A stretch of DNA of 64,000 nt, from the NCBI GenBank assembly GCA_963576725.1, contig OY755237.1, forward strand, positions 65,335,269 to 65,399,268, written 5' to 3'. The DNA comes from Azorinus chamasolen. Its lineage: Eukaryota > Mollusca > Bivalvia > Cardiida > Solecurtidae. Every line of letters starts with the position of its first letter. The stretch's first letter is position 1. The notes below the pieces were generated by a model. That model was not told the origin of the DNA and searched no databases. It saw nothing but the letters and a program-made list of their open reading frames with translations. Below are positions 25,215 to 36,063 of this stretch, piece by piece. Both the position numbers and the translations under genes were made by a program.

Positions 25215-25454
25215 GAGGAGGAGGAGGAGGAGGAGTAGCAGTAGCAGTAGTAGTAGTAGGAGAAGTAGTAGTAGGAGAATGAGTAGAAATAGTAATAGTA
25301 GAAGTAGTAGTTGTAGTAGGAGTTGTAGTAGTAGTGGAATGATAAGTAGTAGCACAAGTAGTAGTAGTAGTAGTAGTAGTAGTAGAAGTAGTTCTTATAG
25401 TAGTAGTAGTAGTAGAAGCAGTAGGAATAGTAGTAGGATTAGTATTATTATTAT
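24165..25454. repeat. (TAG)n imperfect microsatellite block, left
   Basis: About 1.3 kb of TAG/AGG/AAG/TAGG repeats. Long frames on both strands (poly-Ser, Thr, Leu, Tyr) are artefacts. A segment (GGTAAGTAGGTAAGTAGCTA followed by GGAGATGGAGCAGGAGGAG) at about 24675-24805 recurs in the same orientation at 30790-30925. Confidence 0.9.
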
Positions 25455-25599
25455 ACTCAGGGAGCCAGTAGTGCCTACCGTGCACCCCCCTAGACTTTTT
25501 TTCATGGGTACCAAAATGTTCAGAAAAGTGTCCTGAATTAGAATCGCGAATGTACTCAAACTTAAATTCTTTTAGGCTATGTGTATTTTAACCGTTTCC

Positions 25600-27020
25600 A
25601 TGGCAACCCCCCAGTTTTCGTAATGATGACCCATACCTACAAATTCGCCCATATCACAACCAGTTTTTGTCCTAAAACTATAAAACTGGTACCAAATGGA
25701 ATATAAGACATTGTGCTTTTATTTCTAACTTGTATTTTTAATTACCTTATTTGCATACTCAGGAATATTAATGAGAACATTAAAATTAGTAAAAAAAGTA
25801 TAGAAATAACGTAAACCTTTCATTTTTTTCCCACAAATATCAGAAAAATAACTTCAAATGCAGTTTAACATAATGACGAAACCCTCAGGAAACAAAATAT
25901 CCAACTTGAGGACCATGGCATTAATTTTAAGCACCATTTTCAACGTATCCATGGCAACACCCTAGTTTTCGTAATGATGGTCCGTACCTGCAAAATCGTC
26001 CATATCACAGCCAGTTTTTGTCCAAAACCCATAAAACTGGTACCAAATTGGAGATAGGACATTGTGCTTTTATTCCCAGTTTTTTTTTAAAATTACCTTA
26101 TATGCATACTCATATATATTAATGAGAACATTAAAAATAGTAAAAACAATATAGAAATAACGTAAATAATGTAAACTATTCACTTTTTATCCTACAAATA
26201 TCAGATAACAATTTCAAATGCAGTTTAACCTGATGACAAAATCCTCAAAAAACAAAATATCAAATTTGAGGACCAACAATTTAACTCTAAGTAACTTTTT
26301 AACTGTTTCCATAGTAACCATTCATTTCACTCTGTTCACACAGTTTTGTTAGTCGACACCTACCTGCAAAAATCTTCCATATCACAGGAAGTATTTGTGC
26401 TAACTGCATAAAACTGGTACCAAATTAAAGCTTAGACAGTGTGCTTTGGTTTAAAAGCTATAATTAGGAATTACCTTATTTGCATACACATGAATATTAA
26501 TGAGATTAATTAAAAATAGCAAAAAAATATACGTTATTTCTATTTCTATCATTTGTTACAAACATAGATATGAGGCATTGATTTAATTATAAATATTACT
26601 TTTCTGATATAAACTAATTTGCATATGTATGAATATTTACGAGAACAGTAATAGATGTTGAAATTTTCGACAGACACCAGTCTTTCTCTTATAAAGCAAA
26701 CAAATATGGAAAATTGTTAGCTAAAGTTTACTATGATCACTGAATATCACCAAGATTATTAGATAAATAAACTTGGGACACATTATATAGCACTGCTGGT
26801 GATATATCTGTTTCCTAGGCAACCATTCTAACCTCATTGTTCATATTACAGAGTGTTTACATACCTGCAACATACAAAGATATTGCGGCCTTCTTGGGCG
26901 ATAATTATAAATGATATAAACATATACCCGGTAGTTGATGTATGAATCTTAATGTTAGGTTCACTTTATGCAAATTACCTTATTTGCATCCTCATGAATA
27001 TTAATTAGTGATAAGAAAAC
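25600..27020. repeat. ~350-bp sub-repeats in the left inverted arm
   Basis: The phrase ACCTTATTTGCATACTC followed by GAATATTAATGAGA recurs at about 25743, 26096, 26472 and 26978, with a weaker copy near 26620. Between copies stand CCATGGCAAC, GTTTTCGTAATGATG and AAAACTGGTACCAAA. Mirror-image copies occur in the right arm (28760-30120). Confidence 0.75.
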
Positions 27021-27639
27021 AAAGAGAAACAATATTGAAAAAAACATGTTTGGCAGTATGCCTAGCACAACATTACACCATTCTTCAAATATAGCTTGCA
27101 ATGATAAATGTACCTTTTGGTGATAAATAAATGAATTCCAATTCTAAACCTGTCTAAAAGATGTTAAAGGGCATGTATACATCTAGTAAAGGGTTAATCC
27201 CACTCTCTGCTTTAAAACACCTTTACAGAAAGCTTCTTTGAGTATGCCGACTCAACACAAATAGATGAATGATATCTCACTTAACCCTTTACCAGCTGAA
27301 TATTCATGTTAGAAATAATGACATCATGGGTATTTATCAGCTTATTTATAAATTGAAGGTCTGACTCTCAGAGCATATCTTAATTAGAGGCTAAAATGGA
27401 ACAGTTTATATTGGATCTTCTCAGGTAATACTCAGATAAGAGCTAGGTCAATATGATAACATTGCTGTTGAATGTCTGTGGAGCATACCCTTATTACAGG
27501 CCATAATGTAATCATATCTGTTGATTGACTGTCAGAGTTACATGTTGACAACCATTCTTCTCTAAAACAAGGGGAATGTCTGGGTCGGGAAAGAGATCTC
27601 TTCCAAAGTATCAACTGGTAAATAACTCTTCAGATGTGC

Positions 27640-28225
27640 TGTATTAAGCAGGCCCTACAAGGGGGTAATGTTCCCATATCAGCATTGCGAAGTGCATCTG
27701 TTGGCTTATCTTCACACTTCTCCTTAATCTTAAACAATATCAATTCATTCACAGTGTGAAATCTTAGGTTGCCATACATTGCACTCGTAAATTCATCCAA
27801 GTCTTGCACAAGATTTTCAGACACATCCCAAGAGTTGCCCGAACCTGCTAATGGTTTTATAAACATTGGTTTCTTTTCAATGGTTTTAGTGGGTGTCAAA
27901 TGTTCTCAGCCATTGAATGCACTTGTAGAATCACAGCCACAGTACAAATGGAGACCCAGAAGTGCTGATCGGTAATCTTCTGTGTATGCTTGGGCAACTT
28001 CTCACATGTTTATTATTTTTGATGATTGCCTGAGCCAGTATCAAACAAGACAGTAACACATTCAAACCAGTTAAGGTAATACAGAAGAATGAAGAATATA
28101 TCACTGTCTGGAGTTCGAAGATGAACAGTTTTGTAGCCTTGTTCATTTGCATGCCTGGTGTAAATAATGATCCTTGCTTCAGTTTCTTCCTGTGTTGATT
28201 TCAGGGCATCAAGACTGTTTCTCAC
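27640..28225 (-). pseudogene. broken ORF of a multicopy invertebrate repeat protein family
   Basis: Minus-strand fragments in shifting frames carry QEETEARIIIYTRHANEQG, then TPDSDIFFILLYYL, FDTGSGNHQK, CDSTSAFNG followed by an in-frame stop, KKPMFIKPLAGSGNSW, and a terminal LPPCRACLIQHI. I recognise the pattern (EEAD-I--H, DSD/DTDV--LL, GCDSTSAF-G, LPPC---L--H) from proteins repeated many times in cnidarian and mollusc genomes. Their biochemical role is not known to me. At least one frameshift and one stop show that this copy is dead. It sits in the centre of the long-TIR element and may be its former coding gene. Confidence 0.55.
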
Positions 28226-30274
28226 TGTTGATATACCATAATCTGGCGAGAACTGGTAAGGCCCACCGACATAGATGTGAAATAATATTTCTGCCTTGCA
28301 GCTTCTAATCGTAAGGAATCAAGGAATTGTAGCAATTATTAGTGGTTCACAAAGACCCAATATGCAGATTGATATAGGTGAGACAGACAAATTAATGGGT
28401 CTTAAAACACATCACAGGATTACCAGTTCTCGACAGATGATGGTATATCAAAAGTCGAAACAGTCTTGAAACCCTGAATTCAACACAGGCTTTATGGGCT
28501 TTAAAATCACTGACACTTTAAAAACAATAACAGAAGATTGTTTGGGGTATCATAAGTACTTGGCTTTCAACAGTTACCATGGAAGCAGTACATGGTAATT
28601 TTGGTAACAGTTTTAGACATAAAATTTATTTATTTATCATCAAAAGGTACATTTATTATTGCAAGCTATACTTGGAGCATGGTGTAATGTTGTACTCGGC
28701 ATACTGCGAAACATGTTATTTTCAATATTGTTTCTCTTTGTTTTCTTATCACTTATTAATATTCATGAGGATGCAAATAAGGTAATTTGCATAAAGTGAA
28801 CCAAACATTAAGATTCATACATCAACTACCGGGTGTATGTTTATATCATTTATAATTATCGCCAAAGTAGGCCGCAATATCTTTGTATTTTGCAGGTATG
28901 AAAACGCTCTGTAATATGAGCAATGAGGTTAGAATGGTTGCCTAGGAAACAGATATATCACCATAAGTGCTATATAATTTGTCCCAAATTTATTTATCTA
29001 ACAATCTTGGTGATATTCAGTAATCATAGTAAACTTTAGCTAACCATTTTCCATATTTGTTTGCTTTATAAGAGAAAGACTGGTGTCTGTCGAAAATTTC
29101 AACATCTATTACTGTTCTCATAAATATTCATACATAAAAAAAAAATATGCAAATTAGTTTATATCAGAAAAGTAATATTTACTATTAAAGCAATGCCTCA
29201 TATCTATGTTTGTAACAATTGATTTCATGATTCATCAAAAATAACTGAGATCTAGCGGAGTATTACAGTCGTATGTCAAATTTCCAAACTTTGTGAAAGG
29301 ATCGGTTACCATGGAAACCGTAACAATCTTACTTACAGTTCATTGTTTGGGTATCAATTAAGATGATTACCTTTCTGAGTATTTTGTCATCATTTTAAAC
29401 TACATTTGAAGTTGTTTTCTGATATTGGTAGGATAAAAATTGAGAGGTTTACATTATTTCTGCATTTTTTTTGCTATTTCTTAATTATGCTCATTAATAT
29501 TCATGTTTATGCAAATAAGGATATTTTGTTTTCTGAGGAGTTTGTCATCAGGTTAAACTGCATTTGAAATTGTTTTCTGATTTTTGTAGGATAAAAAGTG
29601 AATAGTTTACATTATTTACGTTTCTTCTATATTGTTTTTACTACTTTTAATGTTCTCATTAATATTTCCTATCTCCAATTTGGTACCAGTTTTATGGGTT
29701 GTGGACAAAAACTGGCTGTGATATGGACGATTTTGCAGGTACGGGCCATCATTACGAAAACTAGGGTGTTGCCATGGAAACGGTGAAAATGGTGCTTAAA
29801 ATTAATGCTATGGTCCTCAAATTGGATATTTTGTTTCCTGAGGGTTTCGTCATCATGTTAAACTGCATTTGAAGTTATTTTCTGATATTTGTAGGATAAA
29901 AAATGAAAGATTTACGTTATTTCTATATATTTTTTTACTAATTTTAATGTTCTCATTAATATTCATGAGTATGCAAATAAGGTAATTAAAAAAACAAGTT
30001 AGAAATAAAAGCACGATGTCTTATCTTCCATTTGGTACCAGTTTTATAGTTTTAGGACAAAAACTGGCTGTGATATTGGCGAATTTGTAGGTATGGGTCA
30101 TCATTACGAAAACTGGGGGTTGCCATGGTAACGGTTGAAATACACATAGCCTAAAAGAATTTAAGTTTCAGTACATTCGCGATTCTGATTCAGGACACTT
30201 TTCTGAACATTTTGGTACCCATGAAAAAAGTCTAGGGGAGGGGGTGCACGGTAGGCACTACTGGCTCCCTGACT

Positions 30275-30330
30275 ATTATCATTAGTAGTAGAAGTAGTAG
30301 GTAGTAGTACTAGTAGTAGTTGTCGCAGTG

Positions 30331-30408
<78 letters not shown>

Positions 30409-31018
30409 AAGTAGTAGTAGTAGTAGTAGGAGGAGGAGGAGGAGGAGAAGTTGTAGTGCTGTAATATAAATATTATTAGTAGTAGTTGTTGTTGTAGTAG
30501 TAGTAGTAGTAGTAGTAATAGTAGTAGCAGTAGTTGATGTAGTAACATGGCCTCAATCTCTGATATCCGTATCTGCAGATTATATTACATGTGCTCGAGA
30601 TAGTTAGGTAGGTAGGTATGTAGGTAGGTAATAGTAGCAGTAGCAATAGTAGTAGTAGTAGTAGTAGCAGTAGTAGTAGTAGAAGTAGTAGTAGTAATAT
30701 TAATAGTAGTAGGAGTATCAGCAGTAGCAGCAGTGGTAGTAGTTGTAGAAGAAGTAAGAGTAGTAGTAGTAGTAGTAGTAGCAGTAGTAGGTAAGTAGGT
30801 AAGTAGCTAGGTAATAGAAGTAGTAGTAGTAGAAGGAGTAGTAGTAGGAGATGGAGCAGGAGGAGCAGTAGGAATAGCAGTAGATTAGTAGTAGTAGGAG
30901 AAGGAGTAATAGGAGAAGGGGTAGTAGAAAAAGTAGTAGTAGAAGTTGTAGTAGTAGTGGAAGGAGAAGTAGTAGTAGAAGTAGTAGTAGTAGTAGTAGT
31001 AGAAGCAGTAGAAGTAGC

Positions 31019-31089
<71 letters not shown>

Positions 31090-31139
31090 AAGTAGTTGCT
31101 GTAGTATTAATATTAGTAGTTGTTGTAGTTGTAATAGTT

Positions 31140-31170
<31 letters not shown>

Positions 31171-31310
31171 AAAGAGGAGTAGTAGTAGTAGAAGAAGTAG
31201 TCAAAGTATTAGTAGTAGTAGGAGTAGTAGTAGAAGGTGTAGTTGTAGGAGGAGGAGGAGTATTGGTAGTAGGTATATAAGTAGTAGTAGTAGTAGTAGT
31301 AGTAGGAGTG
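30275..31310. repeat. (TAG)n imperfect microsatellite block, right
   Basis: TAG-type repeats are interrupted at 30540-30605 by a unique segment (ACATGGCCTC, then CTGATATCCGTATCTG) that also begins the left block at about 24090-24135. The right block therefore looks like the end of one block plus a second, direct copy of the whole block. The 242- and 107-codon frames are artefacts. Confidence 0.85.
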
Positions 31311-31678
31311 GCGGTAGACGAAGCAAACTCAGCAACAACAAATACTATTTCTCACTCCTCATAAATCTGTCAAAAGTCATGATGTCGAACCCCTATGTTG
31401 CCTTACGCCGATGAAATTTATTTCAATTAATTTCAACACGTGATAAATCAGACATGTCCTCAAAATATGCATATAACATAGGGAATATGTACACATATTG
31501 ACCATACGAAACACCACTGCCAAATAATGTTCACTTTTACATTGATTGACACAAATGTCCATCCAAACATATTTCAGCTAGAGCTTGAAATTTTAACAGC
31601 TATTTACTGTTTGTAAAGCGTCCGATAAAAGTCAATACATTTTACAATTGATTAAGCGATATCTTTATATATGTGTCA
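31311..31678. other. non-coding stretch, no gene seen
   Basis: Nothing recognisable between the TAG block and the next MITE. Confidence 0.45.
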
Positions 31679-32143
31679 CAGTCGAAATTGCGATTCAGGA
31701 CAATCGTCGATTCTCCTAGGACAGATTGCTGTCGCAATCTCTACTTGGGCAGACTCAGATCCTAATACATTGTAACTTTTTTGTAAGGACAGTCGACGAT
31801 TCTACTAGTTCAGATTCCAATCACAGTCTGTCCAAGGACAAACTGTAATTCTAGCATGAAAATTTACAATTGTACTGAAAGAATTTAGATTATTAGCATA
31901 CGATATGACATTTTAATTCCTCTAGGAAAATATATAATTCACTTTTTTTAATCTTCAAAGAAAGTCTACAATTCTACTGGAAGAATATTTTAAATAAAGA
32001 TCACAAGTCTATATTCAAAACATGACAAACAACACATAATTGTGAATAATTTTAAAAGAGGGTCGGAGTTTTTCCTAGGAGAGATTGCGATCGCAATATG
32101 TCCTAGGAAAATCGACGATTATCCTGAATCGCAATTTCTACTG
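31679..32143. mobile_element. MITE with 34-bp terminal inverted repeats
   Basis: Ends are CAGTCGAAATTGCGATTCAG and its near-complement ending in AATTTCTACTG. Internally, the phrases TCCTAGGACAGATTG and GTCGACGATTCTACTAG are repeated in both orientations, giving a self-complementary element of 465 bp. No coding capacity. No clear target duplication. Confidence 0.7.
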
Positions 32144-32413
32144 TTAACATATGCATGCTGATACGTGTGCTCCCACGTGCGCGTGAGTGCGTGCGTGAGT
32201 GTTTATGTGCTTGCATGTACGCGAGCGTCTCTAAGTGCATGCGTTCGTGTGTGTAATTGTGTATATACATGCGTGCTGTGTGTGTGTGCGTGTGTGAGTG
32301 CATGCGTGCTCAGGTGTCCGGGTGTATGTTTTGTTGAAACGAAGACAGGGAGTTATTATTCATGGGGTCATAATTCCTCGTAATGGGTCAGTTTTCTTCG
32401 TGTGCAGGGGTCG
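32144..32413. other. GTGTGCG-rich simple sequence, no gene
   Basis: Alternating GTGC/GTGT-rich DNA (32160-32310), followed by short unique sequence abutting a Naiad tail. Confidence 0.5.
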
Positions 32414-32640
32414 TAAAAGTACAAAAATGAGTCATGCAGGAAACACCACATACAGAACAAACACTCGCCCGAACAGCAACACAAGGAAAAAGCAAATATA
32501 CATAAGTAGAAAAAACAACAAGAGACGCACAAAGACAAAACAAACATACAATAGGAGGAAGATGGAAGTACCGCCTTGGAACGGTCAGTGACAAAAGTCA
32601 CTGGGGGGTTAAACCGGTTTATGGGCGCCCAACCTCACTC
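32414..32640 (-). mobile_element. Naiad-type PLE, 3' terminal fragment (subfamily A)
   Basis: About 225 bp matching the last part of the 37.3-kb copy, ending in GTACTTTTA on the minus strand. It includes the conserved hairpin pair of the 3' untranslated region (32563-32608). No coding sequence is retained. Confidence 0.8.
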
Positions 32641-32762
32641 TACTGTAATATTATGACCGGGGGTCAAATACTATGACCGGGGTCGCAATTTTTAAAAATA
32701 TACTGACCGGGGGAGGGGAGGTCAGTATTCTACGGGATCATTTTACTTTGTTACACCGGATC
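32641..32762. repeat. inverted boundary fragment of the GACCGGGGTC repeat
   Basis: GACCGGGGGTC motifs run up to a terminus (ATCATTTTACTTTGTTACAC) that is the inverse of the satellite boundary at 13821-13845. Confidence 0.55.
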
Positions 32763-33225
32763 AAAAAAGTACCCAATTGTCTTTACCATCATTTTTGTCA
32801 TACAGGACGTTCTTTCAAATATGTTTCGGTTCAACCAGAAGAAAAATATCATTATGATTCTAATACTACTAGCAGTTTTAAATCTAAAGCTCGTTTTAAA
32901 GATCCGGTATTGATACTGCCTCACTTATACAAAGTTACACACAGCATGTTCTTCGTTCTCGTATTGATAAAGAATCTGAACATAACTGGTATTTTCTGAA
33001 ACTTCTATTCCTAAATAAAGGTATCGATTTTATTTATATTCAAAGTATATTTCGTGATAAGAATGTAATCGATACTATTCTTAAATATTTCATCAACTTT
33101 GAATCACCCATCGTCTGTTGTAAATAAAGGAATGTTAATTTTAACTACAATAAAACTGTCCCTGATTTTAATATTGACGTCAATACCCCTACTTCTTAAG
33201 ATTGTAGTATTTCAAGCGTTTGCCA

Positions 33226-34275
33226 TAAAAGTACATGTTAAGAGTCATGCAGGAAACACCGCATACAAAACACACACCGGCCCAAACAGCACCACAATAA
33301 ACAGTAAAAAGTACATGTATATAAAAGACACAAAGAGACACACAAAGGCAAAACAAACATACAATAGGGGGAAGATGGAAGTACCACCTTGGAACGGTCA
33401 GTGACAAAAGTCACTGGGGGGGGGGGTTACCGGTTTTTGGGCGCCCAACCTCATACCTATTCCATTCCCACCCTCAAAGACAAACAGTGCAAACAAATGT
33501 ATCCCCTCTCCGACTAAACTAGAACAACCGCGATGGCAAATACAGTGGCAAAGTGCATGTAAATCGAAAACATATTTAAGTGAAGTAACCTATCGCTAGA
33601 GTACTAAATTATTGAGCTGCATTCAGAGAAACTGTAGAAAAGTAATAAAGGGTACAATTATCCGACGTCCTTCCGTTTCCGGATTTAAGAGCTTCATGGA
33701 GTACTAAATCTTTCTTGTCGGCGTACATGCAAAGAGGCCAGCTTGAATGCCAACTGTAAAGGGATTGACAACCAAACATGCAATATGTTGTAGTACCATA
33801 GGACCATATCCCTTTTTAATGAATTTTTTAATGTAATTAGTGAACAAAGTTAGAAAATGAGATGTCCAATGGTTAAACGAAGTTTGTGTATCACATCACC
33901 ATAAAATTCAGGATGTGAAACACCGTGTAGCAGAAGTGCCTTAAAATTACATTTGTACAATAAGTGAGAGATTTCGATAATAAAATTTAGAGAATGTTTT
34001 TCTTAGTTTATGATATCTATAGCCTTGCTTAAGCAGTTTTTCAGTTAAAATGAGATTTCGATTGATAACATTGTCAACAGAAGAGCTAGCTCTAGCGAAA
34101 CGAATAAGTTGAGATGTATAAACCCGGTAAGATGGTGCACAGAGAAACAATCTCCATCAAGGTTAGGGAAATTTACAATATTCAAATCAAAATCATCTCT
34201 TTTGTCATAAATTTAGGAGAAATTATTCCATTGTCAATTTTAAGGTCTAGATCGAGAAAAGCCGCACACCAGTTG
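33226..34275 (-). mobile_element. Naiad-type PLE, 5'-truncated subfamily A copy nested in subfamily B
   Basis: Minus-strand fragment holding the RT C-terminal region (for example LIRFARASSSVDNV, LLKQGYRYHKLRKTFSKFYYRN) and the full 3' untranslated region ending in GTACTTTTA at 33226. Its SECIS region (about 33650-33707) has lost about a dozen bases of stem II. It lies inside the linker/RT junction of the subfamily B element. Confidence 0.8.
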
Positions 34276-34287
34276 GTCATGGCATTA

Positions 34288-34460
34288 CAGTAAAACCTCT
34301 CTATAACGGTCACTAAATTATGTTAATTAGTTGGTATGTTGGGCAGGTGACTGCTTAAAACAAGGTGAAAGTCAAACTTTCATCTTGCTTTAAGCAACTA
34401 CCTGCCTTTAACACATATTACTTGATGTAATTTAGTGGTCGGTATAGATAGGTTTTTCCG
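34288..34460. mobile_element. MITE, CAGTAAAACC type
   Basis: Begins CAGTAAAACCTCTCTATAAC and ends with the imperfect complement. The centre has GCTTTAAGCAACTACCTGCC paired with CAGGTGACTGCTTAAA. Same family as the elements at 12.2, 60.2 and 61.9 kb. Confidence 0.65.
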
Positions 34461-35636
34461 TACTGGTAATTTTGATATCATTAAAGATTAACGTCTCAGG
34501 ACGCTCCTAACTAAAGGACCTAAATATAAATTACATTCCCTTATTGAATTTGACACTTGTAAACATTATTTGAAGATTTATTATGTTGATGTTTTAAAGA
34601 AGGAGCTAACTGGTTCACAAACTTACGCGTATATTACAGTTCAAACGTTACTGTGATAGAATATATGAACATTCTGGTTTTAATGTTTTTTGGTCCATAA
34701 AATAATCGAATAATGTTATTACTAAGCTTGAAAATGAACGGTATAACAATTATTCACTGAGCTCTTATGATTTCTCTACACTCTTTACTCTACCTCACCA
34801 TCTTATAAAGGATAAACCGATTAAATTAATAGAAAAAACCTTTGCCAGAGAAAAGAAAATGCTCCTTGCTTGTAATGTTTAACGTTCATTCTATTCAGAA
34901 GTTGAACATTACACAATGTGGACTTGCTTTGATGTTTGTTGATCTCTTTCCGTTCTTTTAGATAATATAGTTGTGCGTTATTGGGTTATCATAATTATTA
35001 TATCGTCAAATTGTTGGTATACGGTACAAATTATGCCCCTCTTGCTGCAGATTTGTTTTTTGTATTGCTATGCGAGGGATTTTATGCTTAGCTTAAAACC
35101 TGATACACAGGCCGATATTGGTAATGCTTTTAATAAAAATTCAAGGTATTTAGACGATATTTTGAATTTGGATAATACTTATTTTGAATTTATGAATTCT
35201 TAAATTTACTCAAAAGAACTGTCTTTAAACAAAGCGAATCGATCTGATATAATGGCTTCATTTCTAAATTTGAATCTTTCCATCACAAATGATAACATTC
35301 CGTCCAAAATATACGATAAAAGGGAATATATTAATTTCAAAATTGTTAATTATCCTTTTCTAGATGGAGATGTACCCCGTTCTACATCTTATTCGGTTTG
35401 CCCGAGCCTGTTTTTTTTCTAGAATATTTCAACAGTCGTAACTTAGTTATAACTGATAAACTTCTTAAGCAAGGTTACAGATATCACAAACTTCGGAAAA
35501 CGTTTTCTAATTTTTATTATCGTAATTACCACTCATTAGTAAATATAATTGCAATCTACGGACGTTACTACAGCAAGGCATTTCTCAATCAAAATTGTAT
35601 GGGGATTGTATCTAAAAACTTAGGAAAATTCAAGGG

Positions 35637-36063
35637 AGTTGTCCTTGTTTTTAAAACAGAATTTATCTTACACATTTCCTGAATGATTTTACTTTCAAAG
35701 TTTGCTCCTTGATCGGAGTGCAATTTTTCTGGATATCCAAAGTCATTAAAGAATGAAATAAGTGCATCTGCTGTAGTTTTTGCCGTTTGGTTACGTGTAG
35801 GAATTGCATGAGCATATCTGGTAAAATGGTCAGTAATTACCAAAACATTCTCAATTCCACCTTTTGATCTATCCAGAGTAAGAACATCTATACAAACAAG
35901 TTCAAAAGGATGAGTTGAAACTATATTCTTTAGAGGAGCTCTGTCATTTGGAGTTTGTTTGAAACGAATACACCTGTGGCACCGCTCAATATGTTTATGA
36001 ATGTCATTTGTCATACCCTGCCAGAAAAACCTATCCTGAATGAGAGAAACTGTTTTCTCCTTA
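35637..36063 (-). CDS. Ty3/gypsy integrase, truncated
   Basis: Continues from RNase H. It has the paired cysteines of the HHCC zinc finger (ERCHRCIRFKQT), then the first catalytic Asp in VCIDVLTLDR, the segment VLVITDHFTRYAHAIPTRNQ, and the second Asp in LHSDQGANFESKII. The catalytic Glu region is missing: after KTRTTP the sequence becomes the end of a subfamily B Naiad on the opposite strand. The protein cannot be functional. Confidence 0.85.

Larger units (their letters stand above)
25458..30271. mobile_element. 4.8-kb DNA element with ~1.6-kb terminal inverted repeats
   Basis: Ends are CAGGGAGCCAGTAGTGCCTA and its complement. The flanks carry ACT at 25455-25457 and 30272-30274, a possible 3-bp target duplication. 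The left arm spans about 25458-27050 and the right arm about 28697-30271. The arms match over nearly their whole length with small indels. Each arm contains several ~350-bp sub-repeats. The unique centre (27050-28697) holds remnants of one reading frame. The element is bracketed by (TAG)n. A foldback-like or long-TIR transposon is inferred. I cannot assign its superfamily from the sequence alone. Confidence 0.75.
32763..35636 (+). mobile_element. Naiad-type PLE, decayed subfamily B copy, interrupted
   Basis: Plus-strand pieces of one element. The end of the endonuclease and linker lie at 32763-33225 (SSFKSKARF; INKGIDFI-like; then TAA-Asp-Cys at 33197-33205 where subfamily A has UGA-Asp-Cys). 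The frame resumes at about 34461 with TGNFDIIKD. A UGA at 34571-34573 lies at the second Sec position, and the RT (FLYCYARDFML, RYLDDILNLDN) follows to 35636. A subfamily A fragment (33226-34275) and a MITE (34288-34460) separate the halves. Many frameshifts and stops. Its end abuts the truncated gypsy integrase. Confidence 0.75.

Noticed and set aside
24365..25536. Poly-Ser, poly-Thr, poly-Leu and poly-Tyr proteins up to 334 codons
   Set aside because: Direct translation of (TAG)n in different frames.
27903..27910. In-frame UGA in the GCDSTSAFNG segment as another selenocysteine codon
   Set aside because: That ORF has frameshifts and no SECIS-like structure was seen downstream. Related proteins, as I recall them, have Lys or Gly there, not Cys.
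30282..31280. Poly-Thr/Leu and poly-Val frames
   Set aside because: Same reason: (TAG)n repeats in the right block.
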